Shown here piece by piece: positions 1 to 6,353 of a stretch of DNA of 11,617 nucleotides. Source of the DNA: Balneolaceae bacterium. GTDB lineage: Bacteria > Bacteroidota > Rhodothermia > Balneolales > Balneolaceae. The DNA lies in the NCBI GenBank assembly GCA_007123785.1, contig SLGL01000204.1, forward strand, positions 1-11,617, in the 5' to 3' direction. Below the pieces are notes generated by a model. The model worked only from the letters and a program-made list of their open reading frames with translations. It was not told the DNA's origin and did no database searches. How positions within the stretch are numbered: the stretch's first letter is position 1; each line of letters opens with the position of its first letter. Both the position numbers and the translations under genes were made by a program.

Positions 1-117
1 AAAATCCTGCATATTTTACAAAAAAACGACAAATCTGAATCTGAGGTTTCGCAGGCCACTGATTACCGTACTTACCTGAGTTCGATTTATGAATTTGTTA
101 AAGAAAGTCCCCCTTAA
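1..117 (+). CDS. Possible C-terminal end of an unidentified protein (5' truncated)
   Basis: Frame 1 is open from the window edge to a TAA at 115-117, giving 38 residues that end in YEFVKESPP. The composition is soluble and mixed-charge, with sensible codon use. No family is recognised. The last codons and the stop lie inside the CCCCCTT/AAGGGGG palindrome of the fold-back repeat at 104-204, so the repeat may have supplied the end of this protein. An open frame of this length at a window edge can occur by chance, so the call is tentative; the preceding sequence would settle it. Confidence 0.35.
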   Translation, partial: KILHILQKNDKSESEVSQATDYRTYLSSIYEFVKESPP

Positions 118-204
118 AAGGGGGAAACAGGGGATGTTTATCAGAATTTTGAAAAATCCAATGAACACCCCTCTAAATCTCTCCGCCAGCCGACGGAAGA
201 CTTT
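104..204. repeat. Fold-back (MITE-like) intergenic repeat of about 100 bp
   Basis: AAAGTC at 104-109 is matched by GACTTT at 199-204. Inside these ends, GGGGATGTT (130-138) faces AACACCCC (164-171), so the whole unit can fold back imperfectly on itself. The left arm also contains a compact palindrome, CCCCCTTAAAAGGGGG (109-124). GC-rich units of this style (CCCCCTT...AAGGGGG with GAGATTTAGAGGGGT-type right arms) are common as dispersed repeats in Bacteroidota-type genomes, from memory. No coding capacity is seen. It may also act as a transcription stop between the gene on its left and hsp20. Confidence 0.55.
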
Positions 205-295
205 TTCAATAATCAAACTCGGGTTACTATGTAATGAAAACCCTTATAACTGTTCTCTCTCTTCTACTACAACGGATATCCAATAGCGATTGCAT

Positions 296-346
296 CATGA
301 TATCATGCTTCTTTGTTTCTTTATGTACAAACGGGATGCGATCCCG
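296..346. promoter_or_regulatory. Two dyads in the hsp20 upstream region
   Basis: A perfect 12-bp palindrome, CATGATATCATG, lies at 296-307. A small hairpin, CGGGAT-GCG-ATCCCG, lies at 332-346, about 45 bases before the hsp20 start. Either could be an operator or a structured leader. No CIRCE element (TTAGCACTC-N9-GAGTGCTAA) and no convincing -35/-10 pair were found. The hairpin is too short and too far from the ribosome binding site to be called an RNA thermometer. Confidence 0.3.
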
Positions 347-390
347 CAAGTAATGAATCATAAAGAAAACAGTAAACGAGAGGAATCAAT

Positions 391-840
391 ATGAAACTTA
401 CCAAAAAAACCAATGAACCCAGTGCAATTGAATCTCTTAGACGAGAAATGGACCATTTTTTCGATGATTTGGTGCCATTCTCATGGAGCCGTGAAAACGG
501 CGGAAAAACTTTAAGTACCTGGTCACCCAATTCCGACATAACAGAAGATGAAAATGAGTATCAAATTCGAATGGATATTCCGGGAATGGAAAAAAATGAC
601 ATCAAAGTAAATGTTCAGGATGGTCGTATAACTATTACCGGAGAGCGTAGAGCAGAAGAAAAAGACGAAAAAAAGGATTTCATCCGCCAGGAAAGATATC
701 ACGGAAGTTTTTACCGTTCCTTTACATTGCCGGAAAAACTCCGGGAAGACAATATTCAGGCTACATTTAAAGATGGAGTCCTGATGCTTGTGGTTCCAAA
801 AGCCGAAGTCGTCAAACCAAAGATGATTAAAGTGAATTAA
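391..840 (+). CDS. Small heat shock protein, Hsp20/alpha-crystallin family
   Basis: This 149-residue cytoplasmic holdase would bind unfolding proteins without using ATP. The N-terminal arm (about 1-45) has the aromatic FFDDLVPFSW segment typical of the family. The alpha-crystallin domain spans about 48-140, with DIPGMEKNDIKV, RHGSF-like YHGSFYRSF and the diagnostic A-x-x-x-x-GVL-x(5)-PK motif (ATFKDGVLMLVVPK). The C-terminal I-x-V anchor is present as IKV just before the end. Length is normal for the family. GAGAGGA at 378-384, six bases before the ATG, is one of the clearest ribosome binding sites in the window and fixes the start. The gene stands upstream of a chaperonin and metabolic genes, consistent with a stress cluster, but about 500 bases separate them, so it may be its own transcript. 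Family assignment is firm; the exact stimulus is unknown. Confidence 0.95.
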   Translation: MKLTKKTNEPSAIESLRREMDHFFDDLVPFSWSRENGGKTLSTWSPNSDITEDENEYQIRMDIPGMEKNDIKVNVQDGRITITGERRAEEKDEKKDFIRQERYHGSFYRSFTLPEKLREDNIQATFKDGVLMLVVPKAEVVKPKMIKVN

Positions 841-1269
841 ACCAAAAGATTGGTAGCACCGGCAGGTGAAACTGTCTTTCTATATAGTTACCTGACAGCG
901 TACCCGATGCCACTGTTTTTCCGATCCCGTTCTCTCAGACCTTTTTAACCGAACTTCGGGATCAGCGTCAAATGGAACAATTTTTGTTCTCAACACTGAC
1001 GAATCCGGTTCAATCAGGTTTTTTGATTCGAACCACTAAACACGCAATAAATTGCCGGTGAACCAATTCTCAGTTGTGATATTTCATTGATTAACATTCA
1101 ATTAGTCCGGAAATCTCACCAGGAGATTTTTTCCTCAGAAAGGCAAAGATATAATGGCGCAGTAAAAACAGGGTGTTTTATCAGATGATTCGATATTACG
1201 ATCATAAATAACAATAAATAATAAGTTTACATTACGTTCAACAACTTTACTGTGAGAGCGAAGCGATTC
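841..1269. other. Gene-free stretch between hsp20 and the SDR gene, rich in small dyads
   Basis: No credible coding frame was found on either strand. Several inverted repeats are visible: ACCAA/TTGGT directly after the hsp20 stop (841-854), GATCCCG/CGGGATC (923-929 with 957-963), GAACAA-TTT-TTGTTC (975-989), and GGTTCAATCA facing TGATTCGAACC with one bulged base (1007-1034). None is followed by a clear U-run except the AAATCTC/GAGATTT dyad listed separately. A TATAAT hexamer lies at 1150-1155 but has only a poor -35 partner. The stretch may hold the promoter of the downstream operon or a small structured RNA; neither is shown. Confidence 0.4.
1111..1132 (+). terminator. Weak intrinsic terminator candidate
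   Basis: AAATCTC (1111-1117), a five-base loop ACCAG, and GAGATTT (1123-1129) form a perfect 7-bp stem that runs into six T residues (1127-1132). The stem is AT-rich, so the hairpin is weak. It lies about 270 bases after the hsp20 stop and could end that transcript. Confidence 0.35.
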
Positions 1270-1301
1270 TTCACGCCAAGTTTGTTCGGAACAGGCGTGA
1301 A
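1270..1301 (+). promoter_or_regulatory. Nested palindrome/hairpin in the leader of the SDR operon
   Basis: TTCACGCC (1270-1277) pairs perfectly with GGCGTGAA (1294-1301). Within the loop, TGTTC-G-GAACA (1283-1293) forms a second palindrome. It lies 57 bases before the chosen GTG start of the dehydrogenase. It could be an operator or a leader hairpin; no T-run follows, so it is not a simple terminator. Its right arm abuts the upstream ATG at 1302, leaving that ATG without a ribosome binding site. Confidence 0.4.
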
Positions 1302-1344
1302 ATGAAATCCGGGATAATACGGCTCGAAATCAATAACAAACCAA

Positions 1345-1350
1345 GTGAGG
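1345..1350 (+). promoter_or_regulatory. Ribosome binding site that decides the SDR start
   Basis: GTGAGG lies eight bases before a GTG codon at 1359-1361. The in-frame ATG at 1302 has no such signal. The protein read from GTG begins FKNKIILITGAASGIG, the usual distance from the start to the glycine motif in short-chain dehydrogenases. Confidence 0.6.
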
Positions 1351-1358
1351 ATACTGCA

Positions 1359-2114
1359 GTGTTTAAAAACAAAATCATATTAATTACAGGTGCAGCGTCT
1401 GGAATAGGAAGAGAAACGGCAATTGCATTTGCCGAAAAAAAGGCATCAGTCTGCATTAGCGATGTGGATGCAGATAAACTCAAAGAAACAGAGGAACTTA
1501 TTCGTAAAAAAGGTGGCACAGTACTTTCTGTAGCTGCAGATATTTCGTACGAGCAAGAAGTTAAAAAACTGATTGAGATAACTGTACATGAATTTGGAAG
1601 CCTTGATGGTGCATGTAATAATGCCGGCGTAAGCGGCGAACTTCAGTCGACAGCCGAATACCCGGTTAAAGAGTGGGATCGTGTGATAAATATCAACCTT
1701 AGAGGGCAGTGGTTATGTATGAAATACCAGATTCCTGAAATGCTGAAGAAGGGTGCTGGTTCAATTGTAAATGTAGCATCCATTCTGGGCTTGGTGGGTT
1801 TTGCAAATGCACCGGCCTATGTAGCAGCCAAACACGGCTTGATAGGACTTACCAAAACCGCTGCTATTGAATATTCATCAAAAGGAATTCGGGTAAATGC
1901 TATAGCACCGGCATTCATCGAAACACCCATGCTGGAAAGAGCCGGGATCACCACAGATACGGCCATGAAAACGCTTGTTACAAAACTCCACCCGATTGGG
2001 CGACTGGGAAATTCACGCGAGGTTGCTAATGCAATTACCTGGCTAACGTCTGATGAAGCTTCGTTTATAACAGGTCAAACACTTCTCGTGGACGGCGGGT
2101 ATACCGCTATTTAA
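1359..2114 (+). CDS. Short-chain dehydrogenase/reductase (classical SDR), NAD-type
   Basis: The product is a 251-residue cytoplasmic oxidoreductase with a single Rossmann fold. Visible features are the TGAASGIG cofactor motif (10-17), Asp35 at the end of strand beta-2 (which favours NAD over NADP), Asp61, NNAG (87-90), and the catalytic set Asn113, Ser141, Tyr154 and Lys158 (YVAAK). The C-terminal GQTLLVDGGY segment is typical. The substrate cannot be read from sequence; relatives are often labelled glucose 1-dehydrogenase or 3-oxoacyl-ACP reductase, and neither name is supported here. The start is the GTG at 1359, chosen for its GTGAGG site and normal N-terminus. The ATG at 1302 would add 19 residues, MKSGIIRLEINNKPSEDTA, that are not part of the fold. 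Only 41 bases separate the gene from ppsA, suggesting co-transcription. Confidence 0.9.
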   Translation: MFKNKIILITGAASGIGRETAIAFAEKKASVCISDVDADKLKETEELIRKKGGTVLSVAADISYEQEVKKLIEITVHEFGSLDGACNNAGVSGELQSTAEYPVKEWDRVININLRGQWLCMKYQIPEMLKKGAGSIVNVASILGLVGFANAPAYVAAKHGLIGLTKTAAIEYSSKGIRVNAIAPAFIETPMLERAGITTDTAMKTLVTKLHPIGRLGNSREVANAITWLTSDEASFITGQTLLVDGGYTAI

Positions 2115-2155
2115 AGAATAGATAAAAAATGTACAATTAAAATTACCAGACAACC

Positions 2156-4585
2156 ATGAAATCATCACAGTCTTCCTATATCATTCCTTTTTCCGATATG
2201 AACATCGGTGATGTGTCCAAGGTAGGTGGCAAAAACGCATCTCTGGGTGAAATGCTCCATCACCTTACACCAAAGGGTGTAAACATACCCGATGGCTTTG
2301 CTACCACATCGGATGCCTATCACTTTTTTTTGAAATCGAACAAACTGGATGATAAGATCCGCCATTTCCTGGATCAGTTCCACATCAATAAATTAACACT
2401 CGATGAAACCGGAAGAGGTATCCGTCAGCTTTTTATAAACAGCATATTTCCAATTCCTCTGGCTGAAAATATCCATAACGCATACATTGAGCTCAGTAAA
2501 CAATTTATTGAGAATGCACAAATAAATACAAACAGTAGTTCCATGATTGATGTGGCCGTTCGGAGCAGTGCTACAGCCGAGGACCTCCCTCATGCCAGTT
2601 TTGCCGGCCAGCAAGAAACATATCTGAATATACACGGTGTAGAAAGTCTGTTGGATGCTTGTAAGAAGTGTTATTCATCACTGTTTACAAACCGGGCAAT
2701 TGTGTACCGCGAAAAGATGGGATTTGACCATATGAAAGTGGCTCTCTCAATCGGGGTTCAAAAAATGGTTCGGGCAGATAGCAGCTCTTCCGGTGTGATG
2801 TTCACCGTAGATACAGAAACAGGGTTCCCGAATGCCATAATTATCAATGGCTCCTGGGGCCTGGGCGAAAATGTGGTGAAAGGAATTGTTACACCCGATC
2901 AGTTTTTTGTTTTTAAACCTCATCTCGACGATCCAGGCAAACAACCTATTCTTGAAAAAGTGCTCGGTTCAAAAGAGGTTAAGATGATTTACGCTTCAGA
3001 TGAGGGTAACAGCACAGAGAACGTAACCACCTCACTTGCTGAAAGACGGTCTTTTGTTCTGAATAATAATGAAATCCTTCAGCTTGCACGATGGGGTGTA
3101 TTAATTGAAAATCACTACGGACTGGCAATGGATATCGAATGGGTAAAAGATGACCTTACCGGACAACTTTTTATAGTACAGGCACGACCCGAAACAGTCC
3201 ATTCACAAAATGAAGGAAATATTTTAAAAAGTTATACTCTTGCAGAGCAAACACCCTCAGAATTGATGACAGGTCTTAGCATCGGCAGCACTATTGTAAA
3301 TGGTAAGGTAAAAATTGTTCACGACACGACCGATCTGACTGGTATCGACTCAGAAACCATCCTGGTAACGGAGATGACTGAACCCGACTGGGTCCCCGCT
3401 TTACGAAACGCAGCAGGTATAGTAACCGATTTTGGAGGGCGCACCTGCCATGCAGCAATAGTGAGCCGTGAACTCGGTATTGCTGCGGTAGTTGGCACCG
3501 GTGATGCTACTAAACGTTTAAAAGACGGTCAGGAAATTACAATTTCAAGTGCAGAAGGTGATGCCGGAAAAATCTACGAGGGAAAACTAAAATTTAAAAT
3601 TGAAGAGATTGATCTTGGAGCACTCCCAGAACCAAAAACAGAAATTATGTTGAACCTTGCCACTCCGGAATCGGCTTTTAAGTGGTGGAAGCTGCCGGTA
3701 AAAGGAGTTGGCCTTGCACGGATGGAGTTTATCATCAGTAACCACATCAGGATTCATCCAATGGCACTGGCACATCCCGATCGTATTACTGACGAAGAAG
3801 ATGTTCGCAAAATAAGAAAACTAACCACAGGATATCCCGATCTCAAAGAGTACTTTGTAGATCGGCTGGCGAGTGGTATTTCCAAAATTGCGGCTTCACA
3901 GTATCCTAACCCTGTAATTGTGCGAACCAGTGATTTCAAAACAAACGAGTACGCCGGTCTTATTGGTGGTGCACAGTTCGAACCCCGTGAAGAAAACCCG
4001 ATGCTGGGCTGGCGGGGAGCATCTCGCTATTACAGCGATGGATATCGGGAGGGATTTGAACTTGAATGCCGTGCCCTGAAAAAAGTACGCGAAGTCATCG
4101 GCCTCGAAAATGTAGTGGTTATGATACCTTTTTGCCGTACGCTTGGTGAAGCCGAAAAAGTGCTGAATGTGATGGAGGAATACGGACTAAAAAGAGATGA
4201 AAATGGCCTTCAGATCTACATGATGTGTGAGATTCCATCGAACTATATCCTTGCCGAGAAATTCGCCGCATACTTTGATGGTTTCTCAATTGGCTCCAAT
4301 GATCTCACACAGCTCATTCTCGGGGTTGACCGCGATTCCGGGGCCATGTCCCACCTCTTCGATGAAAATGATGCAGCCGTAAAAACCGCAATCCGGGATG
4401 TTATTGATCGCGCCCACAAAGCCGGAGTTAAAGTCGGTTTCTGCGGGCAGGCTCCAAGCGATAATGCCGATTATGCAAAATTCCTGGTGGAGTGTGGTAT
4501 AGATTCCATCTCCGTTGTACCCGATAGTGTGGTCGGGGTGGTGCAAAAAGTGGCGGAAGCGGAAGCACTCTCCGTTTTGATTTGA
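2156..4585 (+). CDS. ppsA: Phosphoenolpyruvate synthase (pyruvate, water dikinase)
   Basis: The enzyme makes PEP, AMP and phosphate from pyruvate, ATP and water, feeding gluconeogenesis in the cytoplasm. At 809 residues it is close to the usual length of about 790-800. Three modules are seen in order. The N-terminal ATP-grasp domain (about 15-355) has VGGKNASLGEM (23-33) and the VRSSATAEDLP and SFAGQQET segments (135-154). The swivelling phosphohistidine domain (about 375-465) has GGRTCHAAIVSRELGI, with His432 as the phosphate carrier. The PEP/pyruvate-binding barrel (about 480-805) has GSNDLTQLILGVDRDSG and GFCGQAPSDN, with Cys763 as the catalytic acid/base. All key residues are present, so it should be active. 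There is no clear Shine-Dalgarno before the ATG, as for several genes here. It sits between an SDR and a chaperonin; co-location with stress genes suggests use during carbon or energy stress (inference). Pyruvate phosphate dikinase is less likely because of the SFAGQQET and CGQAPSD signatures. Confidence 0.96.
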   Translation: MKSSQSSYIIPFSDMNIGDVSKVGGKNASLGEMLHHLTPKGVNIPDGFATTSDAYHFFLKSNKLDDKIRHFLDQFHINKLTLDETGRGIRQLFINSIFPIPLAENIHNAYIELSKQFIENAQINTNSSSMIDVAVRSSATAEDLPHASFAGQQETYLNIHGVESLLDACKKCYSSLFTNRAIVYREKMGFDHMKVALSIGVQKMVRADSSSSGVMFTVDTETGFPNAIIINGSWGLGENVVKGIVTPDQFFVFKPHLDDPGKQPILEKVLGSKEVKMIYASDEGNSTENVTTSLAERRSFVLNNNEILQLARWGVLIENHYGLAMDIEWVKDDLTGQLFIVQARPETVHSQNEGNILKSYTLAEQTPSELMTGLSIGSTIVNGKVKIVHDTTDLTGIDSETILVTEMTEPDWVPALRNAAGIVTDFGGRTCHAAIVSRELGIAAVVGTGDATKRLKDGQEITISSAEGDAGKIYEGKLKFKIEEIDLGALPEPKTEIMLNLATPESAFKWWKLPVKGVGLARMEFIISNHIRIHPMALAHPDRITDEEDVRKIRKLTTGYPDLKEYFVDRLASGISKIAASQYPNPVIVRTSDFKTNEYAGLIGGAQFEPREENPMLGWRGASRYYSDGYREGFELECRALKKVREVIGLENVVVMIPFCRTLGEAEKVLNVMEEYGLKRDENGLQIYMMCEIPSNYILAEKFAAYFDGFSIGSNDLTQLILGVDRDSGAMSHLFDENDAAVKTAIRDVIDRAHKAGVKVGFCGQAPSDNADYAKFLVECGIDSISVVPDSVVGVVQKVAEAEALSVLI

Positions 4586-4607
4586 AAGATGCCCAAAAAT
4601 TTTTATA

Positions 4608-4630
4608 CAGACATAAATTTATAGTGTCTG
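4608..4630 (+). promoter_or_regulatory. Inverted repeat in the ppsA-groEL gap
   Basis: CAGACA (4608-4613) and TGTCTG (4625-4630) form a perfect 6-bp dyad with an AT-rich 11-base loop in the 70-base gap. No T-run follows, so it is more likely an operator or a processing hairpin than a terminator. It ends 25 bases before the groEL start. It does not resemble CIRCE. Confidence 0.35.
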
Positions 4631-4655
4631 AAACTAAATAATCAGGATCAACTTA

Positions 4656-6284
4656 ATGAACTACAAACAAGTCATATTCAGAGAAAAAGCACGGGATAAA
4701 ATCCTCAGGGGAGCTACCGTGCTATACGATACCATCAGGATTACACTAGGTCCGAAATCAAAATCGGTGCTGATCGATAAAAAATGGGGAAAACCACTGG
4801 TTTGCAATGATGGCGTTACGATAGCCAAAGAAATGAATCTGAAAGACCCGAATGAAAACATTGGTCTGCAGGTATTAAAAGAAGCCGCCGAACGCACGGG
4901 CGAGGTGGTAGGTGACGGTACATCCACCTCTACAATTCTGGCATATTCGATCTATGCGGAAGGTCTTCGAAATATAGCTGCCAGAGCCAGTGCTATAGAA
5001 TTGAAAAAGGGAATAGAACGTGGAATGAAAACGACAATACAAAATCTCACGGATATATCCCGTCCGGTAAAAGGACGGATCGAAATGGCTCAAGTAGCAG
5101 CAATCTCTGCCCATAATAATGAACAAGTGGGCAATCTTGTAGCCGATGCCGTAGAAAAAGTGGGACCTGAAGGTGTAATTACGGTTGAAGAAGCAAAAGG
5201 AATGGAAACCACACTTGAGATGGTTGAAGGGATGCAGTTTGATCGAGGTTACCTTTCAGCCTACTTCATTACAGACCCACAGAAGATGGAGGCCGTGTTC
5301 GATGATCCTGTAATTCTTCTTTACGATAAAAAAATTAGTATTCTGAAAGATCTGTTGCCATTACTGGAAGAAGTGGCAAAACAGCAGAAATCTTTGGTTA
5401 TTATTGCAGAAGATGTTGACGGTGAAGCCCTGACAAGCCTGGTTGTAAACAGACTTCGCGGAGTATTAAACTGTGTGGCTGTAAAAGCGCCCGGATTCGG
5501 TGACCGCCGTAAAGAGATGCTCCAGGATATCGCAGTACTGACCGGAGCAGAGTTAATTTCCGAGGAAAAAGGATTGAAACTGGATACTGTTACATTCAAA
5601 ATGCTAGGCCGGGCAGGGCGGGTTGTATCTGATAAGGAAAAAACAACCATTATTGGAGGTTTAGGTGAAAAATCAATTATCCAAAAACGATGCGATGAAA
5701 TCCGTAATCTTCTACAGAAAACCACATCTGATTATGACAAAGAGAAATTTCAGGAAAGACTGGCACGACTTTCAGGTGGAGTAGCCGTTATAAAAGTTGG
5801 TGCACCCTCCGAAACTGAATTAAAAAGCCTGAAAGAAGCGTTCGATGATGCTATCAGTGCTACAAAAGCAGCTGTTGAAGAAGGAATTGTTCCCGGGGCG
5901 GGTCTTGCTTTACTTCGTACCATTTCGGCAGTTGAAAAGGAAGCCGAGAAAGCTGAAGGTGATGAACGAACAGGCGTCATGACGCTGCGATATGCTCTGG
6001 AAGCTCCTGCCCGTCAAATTGCTGAAAACTCGGGTATGGATCCCGGTGTTGTAGTTGAAAAAATGAGGACAGGCAAAGGCAACCACGGGTTTGATGCATC
6101 TGTAAACCGTTATGTTGATCTGTTTGAATATGGTATTATAGATCCCACTAAGGTCGTTCGGGTAGCACTGGAAAATGCAGTTTCTGTAGCAGGCCTTCTC
6201 TTGCTAACTGAGGCCATTATGACAGAAGTTGATGAGAAAGATAACGAAAAAAACATAAACGACAGTTTTGAGCCTGACTTCTGA
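4656..6284 (+). CDS. groEL: GroEL-type chaperonin, divergent paralogue without GGM tail
   Basis: This 542-residue group I chaperonin subunit would form the ATP-driven folding ring. It aligns essentially without gaps to E. coli GroEL (from memory) as far as residue 398. Kept nucleotide-site features are TLGPK (30-34), Asp52, Asp87 in GDGTSTST, and Asp398 in FDDAISAT. Position 51, usually Lys, is Asn. The apical binding surface is intact: GYLSAYF, LLPLLEEV and EALTSLVVNRLRG keep the hydrophobic residues that contact GroES and substrate. The tail differs. After LLLLTEAIMTEVDEK it ends in a charged NEKNINDSFEPDF stretch instead of Gly-Gly-Met repeats. No groES lies next to it, so it is probably a second GroEL that borrows GroES from elsewhere or works on special clients (inference). 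CAGGA at 4643-4647, eight bases before the ATG, supports the start. Confidence 0.94.
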   Translation: MNYKQVIFREKARDKILRGATVLYDTIRITLGPKSKSVLIDKKWGKPLVCNDGVTIAKEMNLKDPNENIGLQVLKEAAERTGEVVGDGTSTSTILAYSIYAEGLRNIAARASAIELKKGIERGMKTTIQNLTDISRPVKGRIEMAQVAAISAHNNEQVGNLVADAVEKVGPEGVITVEEAKGMETTLEMVEGMQFDRGYLSAYFITDPQKMEAVFDDPVILLYDKKISILKDLLPLLEEVAKQQKSLVIIAEDVDGEALTSLVVNRLRGVLNCVAVKAPGFGDRRKEMLQDIAVLTGAELISEEKGLKLDTVTFKMLGRAGRVVSDKEKTTIIGGLGEKSIIQKRCDEIRNLLQKTTSDYDKEKFQERLARLSGGVAVIKVGAPSETELKSLKEAFDDAISATKAAVEEGIVPGAGLALLRTISAVEKEAEKAEGDERTGVMTLRYALEAPARQIAENSGMDPGVVVEKMRTGKGNHGFDASVNRYVDLFEYGIIDPTKVVRVALENAVSVAGLLLLTEAIMTEVDEKDNEKNINDSFEPDF

Positions 6285-6313
6285 TTTAATCTGCAATAGA
6301 TTTTACTTTGTTT

Positions 6314-6328
6314 CTCAGCCGGGCTGAG
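6314..6328 (+). promoter_or_regulatory. Short GC-rich hairpin between groEL and the ATPase
   Basis: CTCAGC-CGG-GCTGAG is a perfect 6-bp stem with a three-base loop in the 69-base gap. It is followed by TAAAAAC rather than a T-run, so read-through into the ATPase is expected. On the minus strand it would be followed by A-rich-to-T-rich sequence, but no minus-strand gene ends here. It may be an mRNA processing or stability hairpin. Confidence 0.35.
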
Positions 6329-6353
6329 TAAAAACATAATCTTTGCAATTCCA

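Noticed and set aside
1087..1101. FNR/CRP-like dyad TTGAT-TAACA-TTCAA upstream of the SDR operon
   Set aside because: The spacing is five, not four, and the right half is TTCAA instead of ATCAA, so it does not fit the FNR box; a 4-bp dyad of this type is common by chance.
4586..4655. HrcA/CIRCE heat-shock operator before groEL
   Set aside because: No TTAGCACTC or GAGTGCTAA half-site is present in this gap or before hsp20; the dyad found (CAGACA/TGTCTG) is unrelated.
6307..6345. Bacteroidota-style promoter (TTTG ... TAnnTTTG) before the ATPase
   Set aside because: The -7 element reads AATCTTTG and lies 27 bases from the TTTG, well outside the usual distance of about 19-21.
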